Below, piece by piece: positions 8,252 to 17,458 of a stretch of 53,273 bases of DNA. The DNA is from Mycolicibacillus koreensis (lineage in GTDB: Bacteria; Actinomycetota; Actinomycetes; Mycobacteriales; Mycobacteriaceae), in NCBI RefSeq assembly GCF_002104795.1, contig NZ_NCXO01000030.1, positions 1-53,273 of the forward strand, given 5' to 3'. The notes below the pieces were generated by a model. The model ran no database searches and was not told the DNA's origin. It was given only the letters and a program-made list of their open reading frames with translations. Position 1 is the stretch's first letter, and each line of letters opens with the position of its first letter. A program made the position numbers and the translations under genes.

Positions 8252-9015
8252 GCGGCGGGCTTTGCCGGGGCGACCGCCGCGGCCTCGGCGATGCCGGGAA
8301 CGTCGCCGACGATGCTCTTGACCTTGTCGACCAGCGCCGCCGGGCTCTTCGGGCTGTAGTCCTCGCCGTTGATCCGGACGGTGGGGGTCGCCTGGATCTT
8401 GCCGGCGGCGGCCATCCCGTCGACGAGCTTGAGGTACTTGCCGCTGTTGATGCAGTCCCGCACGCCGCCGGCGGCGCCGGCCTGCCGGGCCAGCTCGATC
8501 AGCCGGGCGTTGTCGGGGAAGCTGGCGGCCAACTCGTCGGGCTGCAGTTCTTTGGTGTAGAGCGCGGCGTGGAACCGCTCGAAAGCCTCCATCGACTCGT
8601 CGGCGACGCAGAACGCGGCCGCACCGGCCCGCCCGGAGTAGTTGTCGCGGCCCTGCTTGCTCAGGATGTTCACCGGGTGGTAGTCCACCGCGACCGCACC
8701 GATGTCGACCAGTTTGCTGATCGTCTTGCCGTAGTTGCGTTCGAAGTTGCCGCAGCCGGGGCAGAGGAAGTCCTCGTAGATCGAGAGCACGACCTTGGGC
8801 TGATCGGAGTCGTCCGCGGTGATCACCTGTTCGGAGACCACGCGGATGGCCTGGCCCGCCTCGGGCTTTTTGCTGTTGAGCATCACGATGTAGCCGACGA
8901 TGCCGAGCGCGAACAGCACCACGACCGCGGTCATGCCGATCTGGATCGCATGGTTGCGTCGCCGGTCGGCGGCCTTGAGGTCGTAGCCCGCGGGACGCTT
9001 GGGTTTTTTCGACAC
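8248..9015 (-). CDS. Membrane-anchored DsbA-like thioredoxin-fold protein
   Basis: Extracytoplasmic disulfide oxidoreductase of 255 residues. A basic N-terminus is followed by one membrane anchor (about residues 27-47) and then a thioredoxin fold with active site CPGC at 85-88 in EDFLCPGCGNFE. The sequence TPTVRINGEDY carries the cis-Pro loop of DsbA proteins. It would oxidise cysteines of exported proteins and pass electrons to the VKOR protein encoded next. Length and position match what I recall of Rv2969c. Confidence 0.93.
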   Translation of the reverse strand: MSKKPKRPAGYDLKAADRRRNHAIQIGMTAVVVLFALGIVGYIVMLNSKKPEAGQAIRVVSEQVITADDSDQPKVVLSIYEDFLCPGCGNFERNYGKTISKLVDIGAVAVDYHPVNILSKQGRDNYSGRAGAAAFCVADESMEAFERFHAALYTKELQPDELAASFPDNARLIELARQAGAAGGVRDCINSGKYLKLVDGMAAAGKIQATPTVRINGEDYSPKSPAALVDKVKSIVGDVPGIAEAAAVAPAKPAA

Positions 9016-9097
9016 AGGTGTGCTCGGCTTCCTGGTTGGGCGGTGATGATCGGTCGACAGTGTCGTGGACAGCGTACCGGCGTGGCAACCGCGCCGG

Positions 9098-10180
9098 TCA
9101 GGTCCGGCTCAGGTGCGCGCGCAATGCCGAGACCACCTCACTCATGCCGGCCGCACTGCCCCCGCCGAGAGCGACGAGGTTGGCGAAGGCGTGGGTCAGT
9201 GATCGCATCCGGCGGTGATCGACGCGGTTACCGGCGTCGCGCAGCGCCGCCGCGTACCGGTCGCCCTCGTCGCGCAGCGGATCGAAACCGGCGGTCACGA
9301 TCAACGCCGGTGCCAATCCGGACAGGTCGGCCGCGAGCGCCGGGGAGACCCGCGGATCGGTGCGCTCCAGCCCCGAGCCGTCGATGTAGTTCGCCTCGAA
9401 CCAGTCCATGTCGGCCTTGGTCAGCAGAAACCCGGAGGCGAACAGGGTGCGCGAGCGGGTCACCGCGGTGAAGTCGGTGGCCGGGTAGAGCAGCCACTGC
9501 AGCACCGGCGCGGGGCCGCCGGCGTCGCGGGCCTGCTGGGCGACGACCGCCGCCAGGTTGCCCCCGGCGCTGTCGCCGCCGACGGCGACCCGCTCGGGGT
9601 CGGCGCCGAGCTCACCGGCGTGCTGCACCGCCCAGGTGAAGGCCGCGAGAGCGTCCTCGGCCGCCGCGGGGGCGGGATGTTCGGGGGCGCGACGGTAGTC
9701 GACGGAGAGCACATGGATCCCGGCGTCACGGCAGACCAGCCGGCAGATCATGTCGTGGGACTCCAGATCCCCGATGACCCATCCGCCGCCGTGGTAGAAC
9801 ACCAGCAGCGGCGCCACCCCGTCGCCGGCCGGCCGGTAGTGGCGGGCGGCGATCGGACCGGCGGGGCCGGGAATGGTCACCGCAGCGGTGCCGACATAGA
9901 TCTCCGGGCCGCTCAACGCCGCGGTCAGCGCCTGCGTCGCCGCCCGTGAGGCCGCGACGTCTTCGTCGACGACCAGCCCGTCGACCCCCATCATCGCCTG
10001 CGAGCTCAGCATCACCTGCACGGTCCGATCCAGGGTGTTGCCGTCGATGGTGACCGCGCGTCCCCCGGTCAGCAGCCATTTCAGCGCGCCGGGCAGGCGC
10101 GGCAACACCTTGGCCCCCACCCCGGTCAGGCGGTCTTTCCACCGGTCGGGCACCCGCAGGCCAGGCAGAGTTGGCATCAT
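9098..10180 (-). CDS. lipN: Hormone-sensitive-lipase family esterase (LipN-like)
   Basis: Alpha/beta hydrolase of 360 residues cleaving carboxyl esters. The oxyanion-hole motif is FYHGGGW, the nucleophile elbow is GDSAGGNLAAV, and the acid and His are probably in GFDPLRDEGDRY and SLTHAFANL. The N-terminal cap (about the first 100 residues, IDGNTLDRTVQVMLSSQ) is typical of mycobacterial LipN/LipH-type enzymes. Two adjacent ATGs occur at 10180 and 10177, preceded by aagggag about 6 nt upstream; the frame continues to 10306 without similarity. The start region is divergent from the aldo-keto reductase gene. Confidence 0.9.
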   Translation of the reverse strand: MMPTLPGLRVPDRWKDRLTGVGAKVLPRLPGALKWLLTGGRAVTIDGNTLDRTVQVMLSSQAMMGVDGLVVDEDVAASRAATQALTAALSGPEIYVGTAAVTIPGPAGPIAARHYRPAGDGVAPLLVFYHGGGWVIGDLESHDMICRLVCRDAGIHVLSVDYRRAPEHPAPAAAEDALAAFTWAVQHAGELGADPERVAVGGDSAGGNLAAVVAQQARDAGGPAPVLQWLLYPATDFTAVTRSRTLFASGFLLTKADMDWFEANYIDGSGLERTDPRVSPALAADLSGLAPALIVTAGFDPLRDEGDRYAAALRDAGNRVDHRRMRSLTHAFANLVALGGGSAAGMSEVVSALRAHLSRT

Positions 10181-10281
10181 CGCTGCTCCCTTGTTGACGA
10201 CGGACGACGCGAACCCGATATCGTGAGTCCGCAAACCGGCCCGGGCACGCGCCCGGGCACGGAGGTACCACGAAGACCAAT

Positions 10282-11133
10282 TTGTCACAGGCAGGTGAGA
10301 TGGCAACCGATATCCCCACGATCGGGCTCAATGACGGCAACACCATGCCGGTGTTGGGTGTCGGCGTCGGCGAACTCTCCGACGACCAGGCCGAGCACGC
10401 CGTGGCCGCGGCATTGCAGGCCGGGGCGCGCCTCATCGACACCGCGTCGGTGTACGGCAACGAGGCCGGTGTCGGCCGGGCGATCGCGGCGTCCGGGATC
10501 CCGCGTGCCGAGTTGTTCGTGACCACCAAGCTGGCGATCGCCGACCAGGGGTTCACCAGCAGCCAGCAGGCCTGTATGGCCAGCTTGGAGCGGCTCGGCT
10601 TGGACTACGTCGACCTGTACCTGGTGCACTGGCCCGCGCCGGCCCTGGGCACCTACGTCGACAGCTTCGGCGGGATGATGACGTTGGCCGAGGACCGTCA
10701 CGCCGTGTCGATCGGGGTGTCGAACTTCACCGCCGACCTGCTGAGCACGGTGATCGACCTGACGTTCGCCACCCCGGCGGTCAACCAGGTCGAGCTGCAC
10801 CCGCTGCTCAACCAGCAGGAGCTGCGGGAGGCCAACGCCGAGCACGCCGTGGTCACCCAGTCCTACAGTCCGCTGGCCAACGGTGCGTTGCTCGACAACG
10901 AGACCGTCGCCGCGGTGGCCGCCGAATACCAGCGCAGCCCCGCCCAGGTGCTGTTGCGCTGGAACCTGCAGTTGGGTAACGCGGTGGTGTTCCGGTCCAC
11001 CGACCCGCAGCGGATCGCCGGCAACCTCGACGTGTTCGATTTCGAACTCGCCGAGGAGCACATGAACACCCTCAACGGGCTCAACGACGGAACCCGGGTG
11101 CGTCCCGATCCGCTCACCTACACCGGTCAGTAG
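10282..11133 (+). CDS. Aldo/keto reductase
   Basis: NADPH-dependent carbonyl reductase of 283 residues, the counterpart of Rv2971. The catalytic tetrad is visible as D53, Y58, K83 and H116 ([20 protein letters not shown]). The signature [10 protein letters not shown] and the cofactor segment near the C-terminus are present. The start is ambiguous: TTG at 10282 gives the length of relatives and has ggaggt 15 nt upstream, while ATG at 10300 would drop six residues and has a ribosome-binding-like aggtgag too close to it. The natural substrate cannot be told from sequence. Confidence 0.92.
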   Translation: MSQAGEMATDIPTIGLNDGNTMPVLGVGVGELSDDQAEHAVAAALQAGARLIDTASVYGNEAGVGRAIAASGIPRAELFVTTKLAIADQGFTSSQQACMASLERLGLDYVDLYLVHWPAPALGTYVDSFGGMMTLAEDRHAVSIGVSNFTADLLSTVIDLTFATPAVNQVELHPLLNQQELREANAEHAVVTQSYSPLANGALLDNETVAAVAAEYQRSPAQVLLRWNLQLGNAVVFRSTDPQRIAGNLDVFDFELAEEHMNTLNGLNDGTRVRPDPLTYTGQ

Positions 11134-11151
11134 GACCGGTCAGTAGCACCG

Positions 11152-12354
11152 ATGACCGAGCACCCGCGTGACGACGGTGGTCCGGGGCTGGGCACCCGCG
11201 CCGTGCACGCCGGCGATCACCGCGACGCGCACGGGGCCATCCACCCGCCGATCTATCCGCACTCGACGTTCGCGTTCGCCCGCACCGCCGAGCTGCTCGA
11301 CGTCATCGAGGAGCGCACCGCGGGCGCCCTGTACACCCGCTACGGCGGCAATCCGACGGTGGTGGCGACCGAGGCCAAGCTCGCCGACTTGGAGGGCGCA
11401 CAGACGGCGTTGGCGTTCTCCGCGGGCATGGCGGCGATCTCGGCGGCGCTGTTGGCCCACACCCGCGCCGGCGAGCAGATCGTCTGCGTCGGCGACCTTT
11501 ACGGCGGCACCTATGAGCTGCTCACCGAGAATCTGCCGCACCTGGGCATCACCACCACGTTTCTGCCCGCCGAGCACCTCGACCGCCTCACCGAGGTGTG
11601 CTCGGATGCCACCCGCGTGGTGTTCTTCGAGACCCCGTCGAATCCGACGTTGAGGGTGCTCGACATCGCCGCGATCAGCGCACAGGCGCGGGCGGCGGGC
11701 GCCCTGACGCTCATCGACAACACCTTCGCCACCCCGGTCAACCAGAATCCGCTGGCCCACGGGGCGGATTTGGTCATGCACTCGGCGACGAAATATCTCG
11801 GCGGGCATTCCGATCTGACCGCCGGGGCGTTGATGGGTTCGGCGGAACTGCTGGCGCCGGTGGCGTTCTGGCGCAAGAACCTGGGCCAGATGATCGCCCC
11901 CGAGGTGGCCTCGCTGCTGGCCCGCTCACTGCGGTCACTGCCGGTCCGGGTGGCCCGCCACAACAGCAGCGCCGCCGCGGTGGCGGCCTTCCTCGCCGGG
12001 CATCCCGCGGTGGTGGCGGTCAACTATCCGGGACTGGCGACCGGGACGGCGAAAACTGTGGTGGACAAGCAGATGCGCGGCCACGGCGGCATGCTCAGCT
12101 TCGTGCTCGACGCCGACGCCACCGCCACCGCCGCGGTCGTCGACCGGCTGCGCCTGTTCTCGATCGCCGGCAGCCTGGGCGGGGTGGAGAGCCTGGTCAC
12201 CCAGCCGATCACCACCAGCCACCACGGGATGCCCGCCGCCGAGCGCGCCGCGCGCGGCATCAGCGACGGCTTGGTCCGGCTCTCGATCGGGCTGGAGGAT
12301 CCCGCCGACCTCATCGCAGACCTCGAGCAGGCGCTGGCGGCGCTCAGCGCGTGA
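11152..12354 (+). CDS. Cys/Met metabolism PLP-dependent enzyme (gamma-lyase/synthase type)
   Basis: Pyridoxal-phosphate enzyme of the trans-sulfuration family, 400 residues. The PLP lysine is K214 in SATKYLGGHSD, D189 in LIDNTFATP binds the pyridine nitrogen, and YTRYGGNPT and YGGTYEL carry the phosphate-binding and substrate residues. It could be a methionine or cystathionine gamma-lyase, a cystathionine gamma-synthase or a homocysteine synthase; these cannot be separated here by eye. It follows the reductase by 18 nt and ends one base before the convergent nuclease gene. I do not recall it at this position in M. tuberculosis, so it may be an insertion. Confidence 0.88.
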   Translation: MTEHPRDDGGPGLGTRAVHAGDHRDAHGAIHPPIYPHSTFAFARTAELLDVIEERTAGALYTRYGGNPTVVATEAKLADLEGAQTALAFSAGMAAISAALLAHTRAGEQIVCVGDLYGGTYELLTENLPHLGITTTFLPAEHLDRLTEVCSDATRVVFFETPSNPTLRVLDIAAISAQARAAGALTLIDNTFATPVNQNPLAHGADLVMHSATKYLGGHSDLTAGALMGSAELLAPVAFWRKNLGQMIAPEVASLLARSLRSLPVRVARHNSSAAAVAAFLAGHPAVVAVNYPGLATGTAKTVVDKQMRGHGGMLSFVLDADATATAAVVDRLRLFSIAGSLGGVESLVTQPITTSHHGMPAAERAARGISDGLVRLSIGLEDPADLIADLEQALAALSA

Positions 12355-12355
12355 G

Positions 12356-13066
12356 TCACCCGGCCGGGCAGGTGCTCGCCGCCTCCCGCAGCACCGGCAC
12401 CGACGCCGCGTCGACCGGCAGGCGGTAGCCGCGCAGCACCGCGACGAACTGCATCGCGTACTGGCAGGCGAATGCGGTGTTCGGCGGCATCCAGCCCGCC
12501 GGTGGGGAGTCGCCCTTGTCCTGGTTGGGCGCCCCGGCCACGGCCAGCAGGTTGGCCGGGTCGTTGGCGAATCGGCGCCGCTGCCCCGCCGGCCAGTCGT
12601 AGGCTCCCATATCCCAGGCGTAGGCCAGGGGCACCAGGTGATCGATCTGTACCGCCTGGCCGGTGTGCGCCCCGCGGGTGAACGCCACGGTGGCGTTGCT
12701 GTACGGGTCGTGCAGCACCCCGGTGGCCACCGCGTGCGGGCACCGCGTGGTCGCCACCGCGGTGATCTGCACCAGGTCACGGTTGAGGATGTCGTTGCGG
12801 GTGTCGCAGCCGTTGCGCCCGCCGGGGGCGTCGTTGTCGTCGTCCCAGGCCTGCCCGAACGCGGCCCGGCGGTAGTCGTAGCGGTGGGGTCGGGCCGGCC
12901 ACACCGGCAGGCCGGCCAACACGTCGGTGCCGGCGATCACGCTCGGCGGGCGCAGACCGGCGTGCGCGGCCGGGGAACGCTCGGCGCTGACCGTCTGATA
13001 GGCCACCAGCACCGCGGTCGCCGCCAACACGACCAGCCAGATCAGTCTGCGGCGTTCGGCGGTCAT
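12356..13066 (-). CDS. Secreted HNH/DUF1524-type nuclease-like protein
   Basis: A 236-residue exported protein with a basic N-terminus and one hydrophobic segment (RRRLIWLVVLAATAVLVAYQ). The mature part has QIDHLVPLAYAWDMGAYDW and later ANLLAVAGAPNQDKGD, the His/Asn/Lys arrangement of HNH endonucleases of the GmrSD C-terminal (DUF1524) type. Cysteines (CDTRND, RCPH, ACQYAM) suggest disulfides after export, which the nearby DsbA/VKOR pair could form. Start is the ATG at 13066 or the GTG at 13072 that overlaps the recG stop; the difference is two residues. Corresponds by position to Rv2972c. Confidence 0.82.
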   Translation of the reverse strand: MTAERRRLIWLVVLAATAVLVAYQTVSAERSPAAHAGLRPPSVIAGTDVLAGLPVWPARPHRYDYRRAAFGQAWDDDNDAPGGRNGCDTRNDILNRDLVQITAVATTRCPHAVATGVLHDPYSNATVAFTRGAHTGQAVQIDHLVPLAYAWDMGAYDWPAGQRRRFANDPANLLAVAGAPNQDKGDSPPAGWMPPNTAFACQYAMQFVAVLRGYRLPVDAASVPVLREAASTCPAG

Positions 13067-13068
13067 GC

Positions 13069-15321
13069 TCACGCCTTGTCCAGATACTCGATGGCATCGG
13101 TCTCGGTGAACCGGGCCGCCAGCGCCTCCAGGGCCCGGTTCTGCGGGTCGCGGTCGTGGGTCTGCACACAGAACTGCCGGGCCTTCTCGATCAGCTCGCC
13201 GTGCTCGGCCAGTGACAGCAGGGGTAGTTTCATTGACTTTCCGGATTGATTGCGCCCCAGCACATCTCCCTCGCCACGTTCGCGCAGATCCAGGTCCGCC
13301 AACGCGAAGCCGTCGAGGGTGTCGGCCACCGCGGTCAACCGTTGTCCCGGGCGGGAACGCGGATTCACCCAGCTGACCAGCAGGCACAGGCTCGGATGGG
13401 CCCCGCGGCCGACCCGGCCGCGCAGCTGGTGCAGCTGGCTGATCCCGAACCGGTCGGCGTCCATCACGACCATGACGGTGGCGTTGGGCACGTCGACTCC
13501 GACCTCGATCACCGTGGTGCAGACCAACACGTCGATCGTGCCGTCACGAAACGCCGACATCACGGCGTCTTTGTCCTCGGCGGAGAGCCGCCCGTGCATC
13601 AGCCCGAGACGCAGGCCGGCCAGCGCCCCGGCGGACAGCCGGGTGAACCCGTCGACCGCGGTCACCGGGGGCCGCCCGCCGGTCTCGTCGACGTCACCCC
13701 CCGATCCCTGATCGGCGGTGTCACTGTCATCGATGCGGGAGGTCACCACATAGGCCTGCCGGCCGGCGGCCACCTCCTCACGAATTCGATTCCAAGCGCG
13801 CACAAGCCAATCGGGTTTCTCCCCCGCGAAAATCGTTCGGGAGGTGATCGGTTGACGTCCGCGCGGCAGTTCACGCAACGTCGAAGTCTCCAAGTCGCCG
13901 TAGACGGTGAGCGCCACCGTGCGCGGGATCGGGGTGGCGGTCATCACCAGCAGGTGCGGCGTGATGCCGTCGGGGGCCTTGGCGCGCAATTGATCACGTT
14001 GCTCGACACCGAACCGGTGTTGTTCGTCGATGACGACCATGCCGAGCCCGTGGAACTGAACACTGTCCTGCAACAGGGCGTGCGTGCCGATCACGATCGA
14101 CGCTGCACCGCTGCTGATCTCGGCGCGCACCTGCTTCTTCTGGGCGGCGCTCATCGACCCGGTCAACAGGGCCACCGCGATCGCGTCGTCGGTGGCGCCG
14201 AGTTGGCCGCCGAGCGCCATCGGCCCCAGCGCCGCGGTGATCGAGTCGCGGTGCTGCGCTGCGAGGACCTCGGTGGGCGCCAACAGCGCGCACTGGTAGC
14301 CGGCGTCGACCACCTGCAGCATCGCCAACACCGACACGATCGTCTTGCCGGATCCGACCTCGCCTTGCAGCAGGCGGTTCATCGGGCGGTGTTCGGCGAG
14401 CTCGCCGGAGATCACCTCGAGCACCGACCGCTGCCCGGCGGTCAGGGTGAACGGCAACGCGGCTTCCAGCGCCGCGGCGCGACCGGCGGGCCGGGCCGGG
14501 GAGGGCGGGCCGGAGCGGGACAATTCGCTGTGGCGGCGCCGCACCAGCGCCCACTGCAGCGCGACGGCTTCGTCGAAGGCGAGTCGGTTGCGGGCGCGCT
14601 CACGCAGGTCGGGGTCTTCGGACAGATGCACCGCCCGCAGCGCCGCGTCCTCACTGAGCAGCCCGAGGCGTTCGCGCAGCTGCTCGGGCAGCGGGTCGAG
14701 CACCGGATCGAGCACCTCGAGCACCTGGCGCACGCAGTTGAAGATGTCCCAGCTCTGCAGTTTCACGCTGGCCGGGTAGATCGGGTAGCAGGAGCGCTCG
14801 AACTCGGCCTGCACCACCTCCCCGGAGACGGCCTCGGACGCCTCGGCGATCCGTTTGAGGGCGCGGCTGCCCCGGTGGGGTCCGGATGTGGCATCGAGGA
14901 CCAGGAAATCGGGGTGGCGAAGCTGCAGAGCACCGCGGTAGTAGTGCACCTCCCCGGACAGCATCACCCGGGTGCCGGTCGCCAGCTGATCGGCGATCCA
15001 CTTCTTGGCGTTGAAGAACGTCGCGGTCACCGTGGTCCCCGCGCGGCCGAGCGTGATCCGCAGGAACCGGCTGCCGGTGCGCGCGGTGGGGTTCCGCGGC
15101 TTCTCCAGTTTCGAGCTGGTGATGATGTCGACGATGGTGATGTGCTCGCCGGGTTCGGGGCGGCCGTCGCTGAGGTCGCGCACCACGCCGCCGGCGATGG
15201 CGTAGTTGCGCGGGTAGTGGCGCAGCAGCCCGTCGACGGTACGGATGTCGAACACTTCGGCGAGCTGGCCGGCGGCCTTGGCGCCGACGACGAAATCCAA
15301 GCGGTCGCCGAGTGCGGCCAC
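13069..15321 (-). CDS. recG: ATP-dependent DNA helicase RecG
   Basis: Branch-migrating helicase that remodels stalled forks, 750 residues (family 680-780). The N-terminal OB/wedge domain precedes helicase motifs I (GEVGSGKT), II (VIDEQHRFG, the DEQH box), III (MTATPIPRT) and VI (QLRGRVGRGAHPSLCLLV). The start is a GTG at 15321, two bases after the DhaL gene stop, which implies coupling. The helicase motifs and family-typical length leave little doubt. Confidence 0.97.
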   Translation of the reverse strand: MAALGDRLDFVVGAKAAGQLAEVFDIRTVDGLLRHYPRNYAIAGGVVRDLSDGRPEPGEHITIVDIITSSKLEKPRNPTARTGSRFLRITLGRAGTTVTATFFNAKKWIADQLATGTRVMLSGEVHYYRGALQLRHPDFLVLDATSGPHRGSRALKRIAEASEAVSGEVVQAEFERSCYPIYPASVKLQSWDIFNCVRQVLEVLDPVLDPLPEQLRERLGLLSEDAALRAVHLSEDPDLRERARNRLAFDEAVALQWALVRRRHSELSRSGPPSPARPAGRAAALEAALPFTLTAGQRSVLEVISGELAEHRPMNRLLQGEVGSGKTIVSVLAMLQVVDAGYQCALLAPTEVLAAQHRDSITAALGPMALGGQLGATDDAIAVALLTGSMSAAQKKQVRAEISSGAASIVIGTHALLQDSVQFHGLGMVVIDEQHRFGVEQRDQLRAKAPDGITPHLLVMTATPIPRTVALTVYGDLETSTLRELPRGRQPITSRTIFAGEKPDWLVRAWNRIREEVAAGRQAYVVTSRIDDSDTADQGSGGDVDETGGRPPVTAVDGFTRLSAGALAGLRLGLMHGRLSAEDKDAVMSAFRDGTIDVLVCTTVIEVGVDVPNATVMVVMDADRFGISQLHQLRGRVGRGAHPSLCLLVSWVNPRSRPGQRLTAVADTLDGFALADLDLRERGEGDVLGRNQSGKSMKLPLLSLAEHGELIEKARQFCVQTHDRDPQNRALEALAARFTETDAIEYLDKA

Positions 15322-15323
15322 CG

Positions 15324-16934
15324 TTACTCCACCCCGATCAACAACACGTCACCGCGGTGGCCGGTGTGGTAGATCATCAGCTCGGTGCCCGGGTGGGCGT
15401 CGTGCACATGCCGACGCAGCACCTCCTCGCTCGCCTCCCGATCGGCGAGCCCGGCGCCGACGAGCACCGTCACCAGCTCCCCACCCGAACCCAACAGCAG
15501 GTCGATCAGCCCGACCGCGGCGGTGCGCGCGTCGGCGGCGACGATGAGCACCTCACCACTGGCGATCCCGAGGCCGTCGCCGGCGCGGCAGGGACCGGCC
15601 CAGGTCAGCGCCTCCTCGGCGGCGATGCGCACCGAACCGTAGCGGGCGCCGGCGGCGGCGCGGGCCATCGTGAACCCGTCGTCGACCACCTGCCGGGTCG
15701 GGTCATGCAGGGCCAGGGCGGCCAGCCCCTGCACCATGGAGCCGGTCGGCAGCGGCACCACGTCGATACCCCACCCGTTGGCGGCGGTGCAGCCGGCGAC
15801 GAGTTCCTCGGCGGCGACGAACCCGTTGGGCAGCACCAGCACCTGCGCGGCGCCGGTGTCGACGACGGCGCGCAGCAGCTGCTGGGCGCTGACGGGCTGC
15901 TCCCCGGCACGCAGCACGCCGGCCCCCTCCGCGCCGAACAACTGGGCCGCGCCGTCGCCGTCGACGACGGCGAGCACCGCACGTTCGCGCGCCCAGCTGC
16001 CGGCGGCCGGGGCGCCGGCCAACCCGGAGATCTGGATGCGGCTGAGCCGCCCGGCCGCCAGCCCCGCCTCGACCGCGGCGCCGGCATCGTCGGTGTGCAC
16101 GTGCACCGAGTACCCGTCGGCGCCGCCGGCGGCGGCGATCGCCACCGACTCGCCGAGCCTGTCCAGTTCGGTGCGCAGCGCCTCCGCCGCGGCCGGGACG
16201 CAGTCGGCGAGCAGGTACATCACCTCGAACCGCGGGCCCGGCGCGGCGGCGGTCGGCTCCTCGACGCGCCGGGCGGGCTCGTAGGACCGGCGCACCGGGA
16301 CCTGGCCGGTGACCGTCGCCGACAGCGCATCGAGCAACACCACCAGTCCCCGCCCGCCGGCGTCGACCACACCGGCCTCGGCCAGCGCCGGCAACTGCCC
16401 CGGGGTGGCGTCCAGCGCGGTCGCCGCGGCCTCACCGGCGCTGAGCAGCGCGGCCCCCAGCCCGGCGCGTTCGGCGGCGCACGCCTCGGCGGCCGCGGCG
16501 GCGGCCGCCAGCACCGACACGATCGTGCCGGGGATCTCGCGCCCGCCCATCGACGCGATCGTCAACCGCACCCCGCGGCGCAGCGCGGCCCCCAGCGTGG
16601 CGACGTCCAGGGCGGTCGTCGCCGGGGTTTCGGCGGTGACCTCGGCCAGCCCGCGCAGGATCTGCGACAGGATGACCCCGGAGTTGCCCCGCGCCCCGTG
16701 CAGCGCACCGACCGACAGCGCGGCGGCGACCCGCGTCAGGTCCCCCGCACCGGCGGCGGTGTTGGCCTCGGCCAACGCCGAGCGCAGCGTGAACAGCATG
16801 TTGGTGCCGGTGTCGGAATCGGCGACCGGGAACACATTGAGCCGGTTGATCTCGTCGGCGTGGGTGAGCAGGTCACCGACGGCGGTGTGCGCCCAGTCCC
16901 GCAGAGCAGCGCCGTCGAGCACGCGTGCGCCCAT
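15324..16934 (-). CDS. DhaL/FakA-like (YloV family) protein
   Basis: A 536-residue protein with an N-terminal DAK2/DhaL kinase domain and a long C-terminal domain of the DegV-associated FakA type. The Mg/ATP-binding motif is ADSDTGTNM with D39 and D41, preceded by LTHADEINRLNVFPV. In Firmicutes FakA phosphorylates fatty acids bound by FakB; a similar role here is inference. In M. tuberculosis H37Rv, as I recall, the gene is split (Rv2974c/Rv2975c), whereas here it is one intact frame. Upstream in-frame codons to 17180 lie across the rpmB promoter and are not coding. The rpmB-yloV-recG neighbourhood is widely conserved. Confidence 0.9.
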   Translation of the reverse strand: MGARVLDGAALRDWAHTAVGDLLTHADEINRLNVFPVADSDTGTNMLFTLRSALAEANTAAGAGDLTRVAAALSVGALHGARGNSGVILSQILRGLAEVTAETPATTALDVATLGAALRRGVRLTIASMGGREIPGTIVSVLAAAAAAAEACAAERAGLGAALLSAGEAAATALDATPGQLPALAEAGVVDAGGRGLVVLLDALSATVTGQVPVRRSYEPARRVEEPTAAAPGPRFEVMYLLADCVPAAAEALRTELDRLGESVAIAAAGGADGYSVHVHTDDAGAAVEAGLAAGRLSRIQISGLAGAPAAGSWARERAVLAVVDGDGAAQLFGAEGAGVLRAGEQPVSAQQLLRAVVDTGAAQVLVLPNGFVAAEELVAGCTAANGWGIDVVPLPTGSMVQGLAALALHDPTRQVVDDGFTMARAAAGARYGSVRIAAEEALTWAGPCRAGDGLGIASGEVLIVAADARTAAVGLIDLLLGSGGELVTVLVGAGLADREASEEVLRRHVHDAHPGTELMIYHTGHRGDVLLIGVE

Positions 16935-17036
16935 CGCCGAACCCCTCCTCGCGCCGTCGGTGGGCGCCAGCCTAGCCAGTGGGCACGACGAAACCCGGCG
17001 CAAGGGGCCCACCGGCAGGCCCGGGTGTGGATGGTT

Positions 17037-17065
17037 TTGGCAGTTCGGGCGGTGGCCGCTATTCT
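17037..17065 (+). promoter_or_regulatory. SigA-type promoter for rpmB
   Basis: TTGGCA at 17037-17042 and TATTCT at 17060-17065 are separated by 17 nt, close to the consensus for housekeeping sigma factors. The predicted transcript would begin near 17072 and carry a leader of about 108 nt before rpmB. It lies in the divergent gap between the DhaL gene and rpmB. Confidence 0.6.
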
Positions 17066-17179
17066 GGTCAGGTTGTCGGGCCACCCTTCGGGTCGCTGGC
17101 CCGGTGGCGGCGTGACGACAAGACGACAGGGCTAGCAGGAACCGGGCCCTCAAGCAGACGTTTTCGAGGAGTGTTAGCA

Positions 17180-17374
17180 ATGGCTGCCGTGTGCGATATC
17201 TGTGGCAAGGGCCCGGGCTTCGGTAAGTCGGTGTCGCACTCGCACCGTCGCCACAGCCGTCGCTGGAACCCCAACATCCAGACGGTGCGCGCCGTGTCCC
17301 GTCCGGGCGGCAACAAGCAGCGGATGAACGTCTGCACCTCCTGCCTCAAGGCCGGCAAGGTCGGCCGCGGCTGA
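17180..17374 (+). CDS. rpmB: 50S ribosomal protein L28
   Basis: Large-subunit ribosomal protein of 64 residues. The N-terminus [11 protein letters not shown] and the C-terminal [11 protein letters not shown] give two CxxC pairs (C5/C8 and C52/C55), so this is the zinc-binding form of L28. Mycobacteria often carry several L28 genes, with zinc-free versions used under zinc limitation; this copy is the zinc-dependent type. The ATG at 17180 follows a cgaggag ribosome binding site. It is transcribed away from the DhaL-recG cluster. Confidence 0.96.
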   Translation: MAAVCDICGKGPGFGKSVSHSHRRHSRRWNPNIQTVRAVSRPGGNKQRMNVCTSCLKAGKVGRG

Positions 17375-17458
17375 GCCGCCCCACCGCGGTCGGCGGGCGC
17401 GTCGCGGCGACCGCAAATCGCGTGCCCCGGGGCCGCTAACCGGCCCTACCGTAGGGGG

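Noticed and set aside
13246..15372. 708-codon plus-strand ORF opposite recG
   Set aside because: It is antisense to a recG with all helicase motifs, has no domain, and is dominated by Gly/Arg/His/Gln as expected from the mirror frame of high-GC DNA.
15312..17135. 607-codon plus-strand ORF opposite the DhaL gene
   Set aside because: Mirror frame without family features; the minus-strand DhaL protein accounts for the coding signal.
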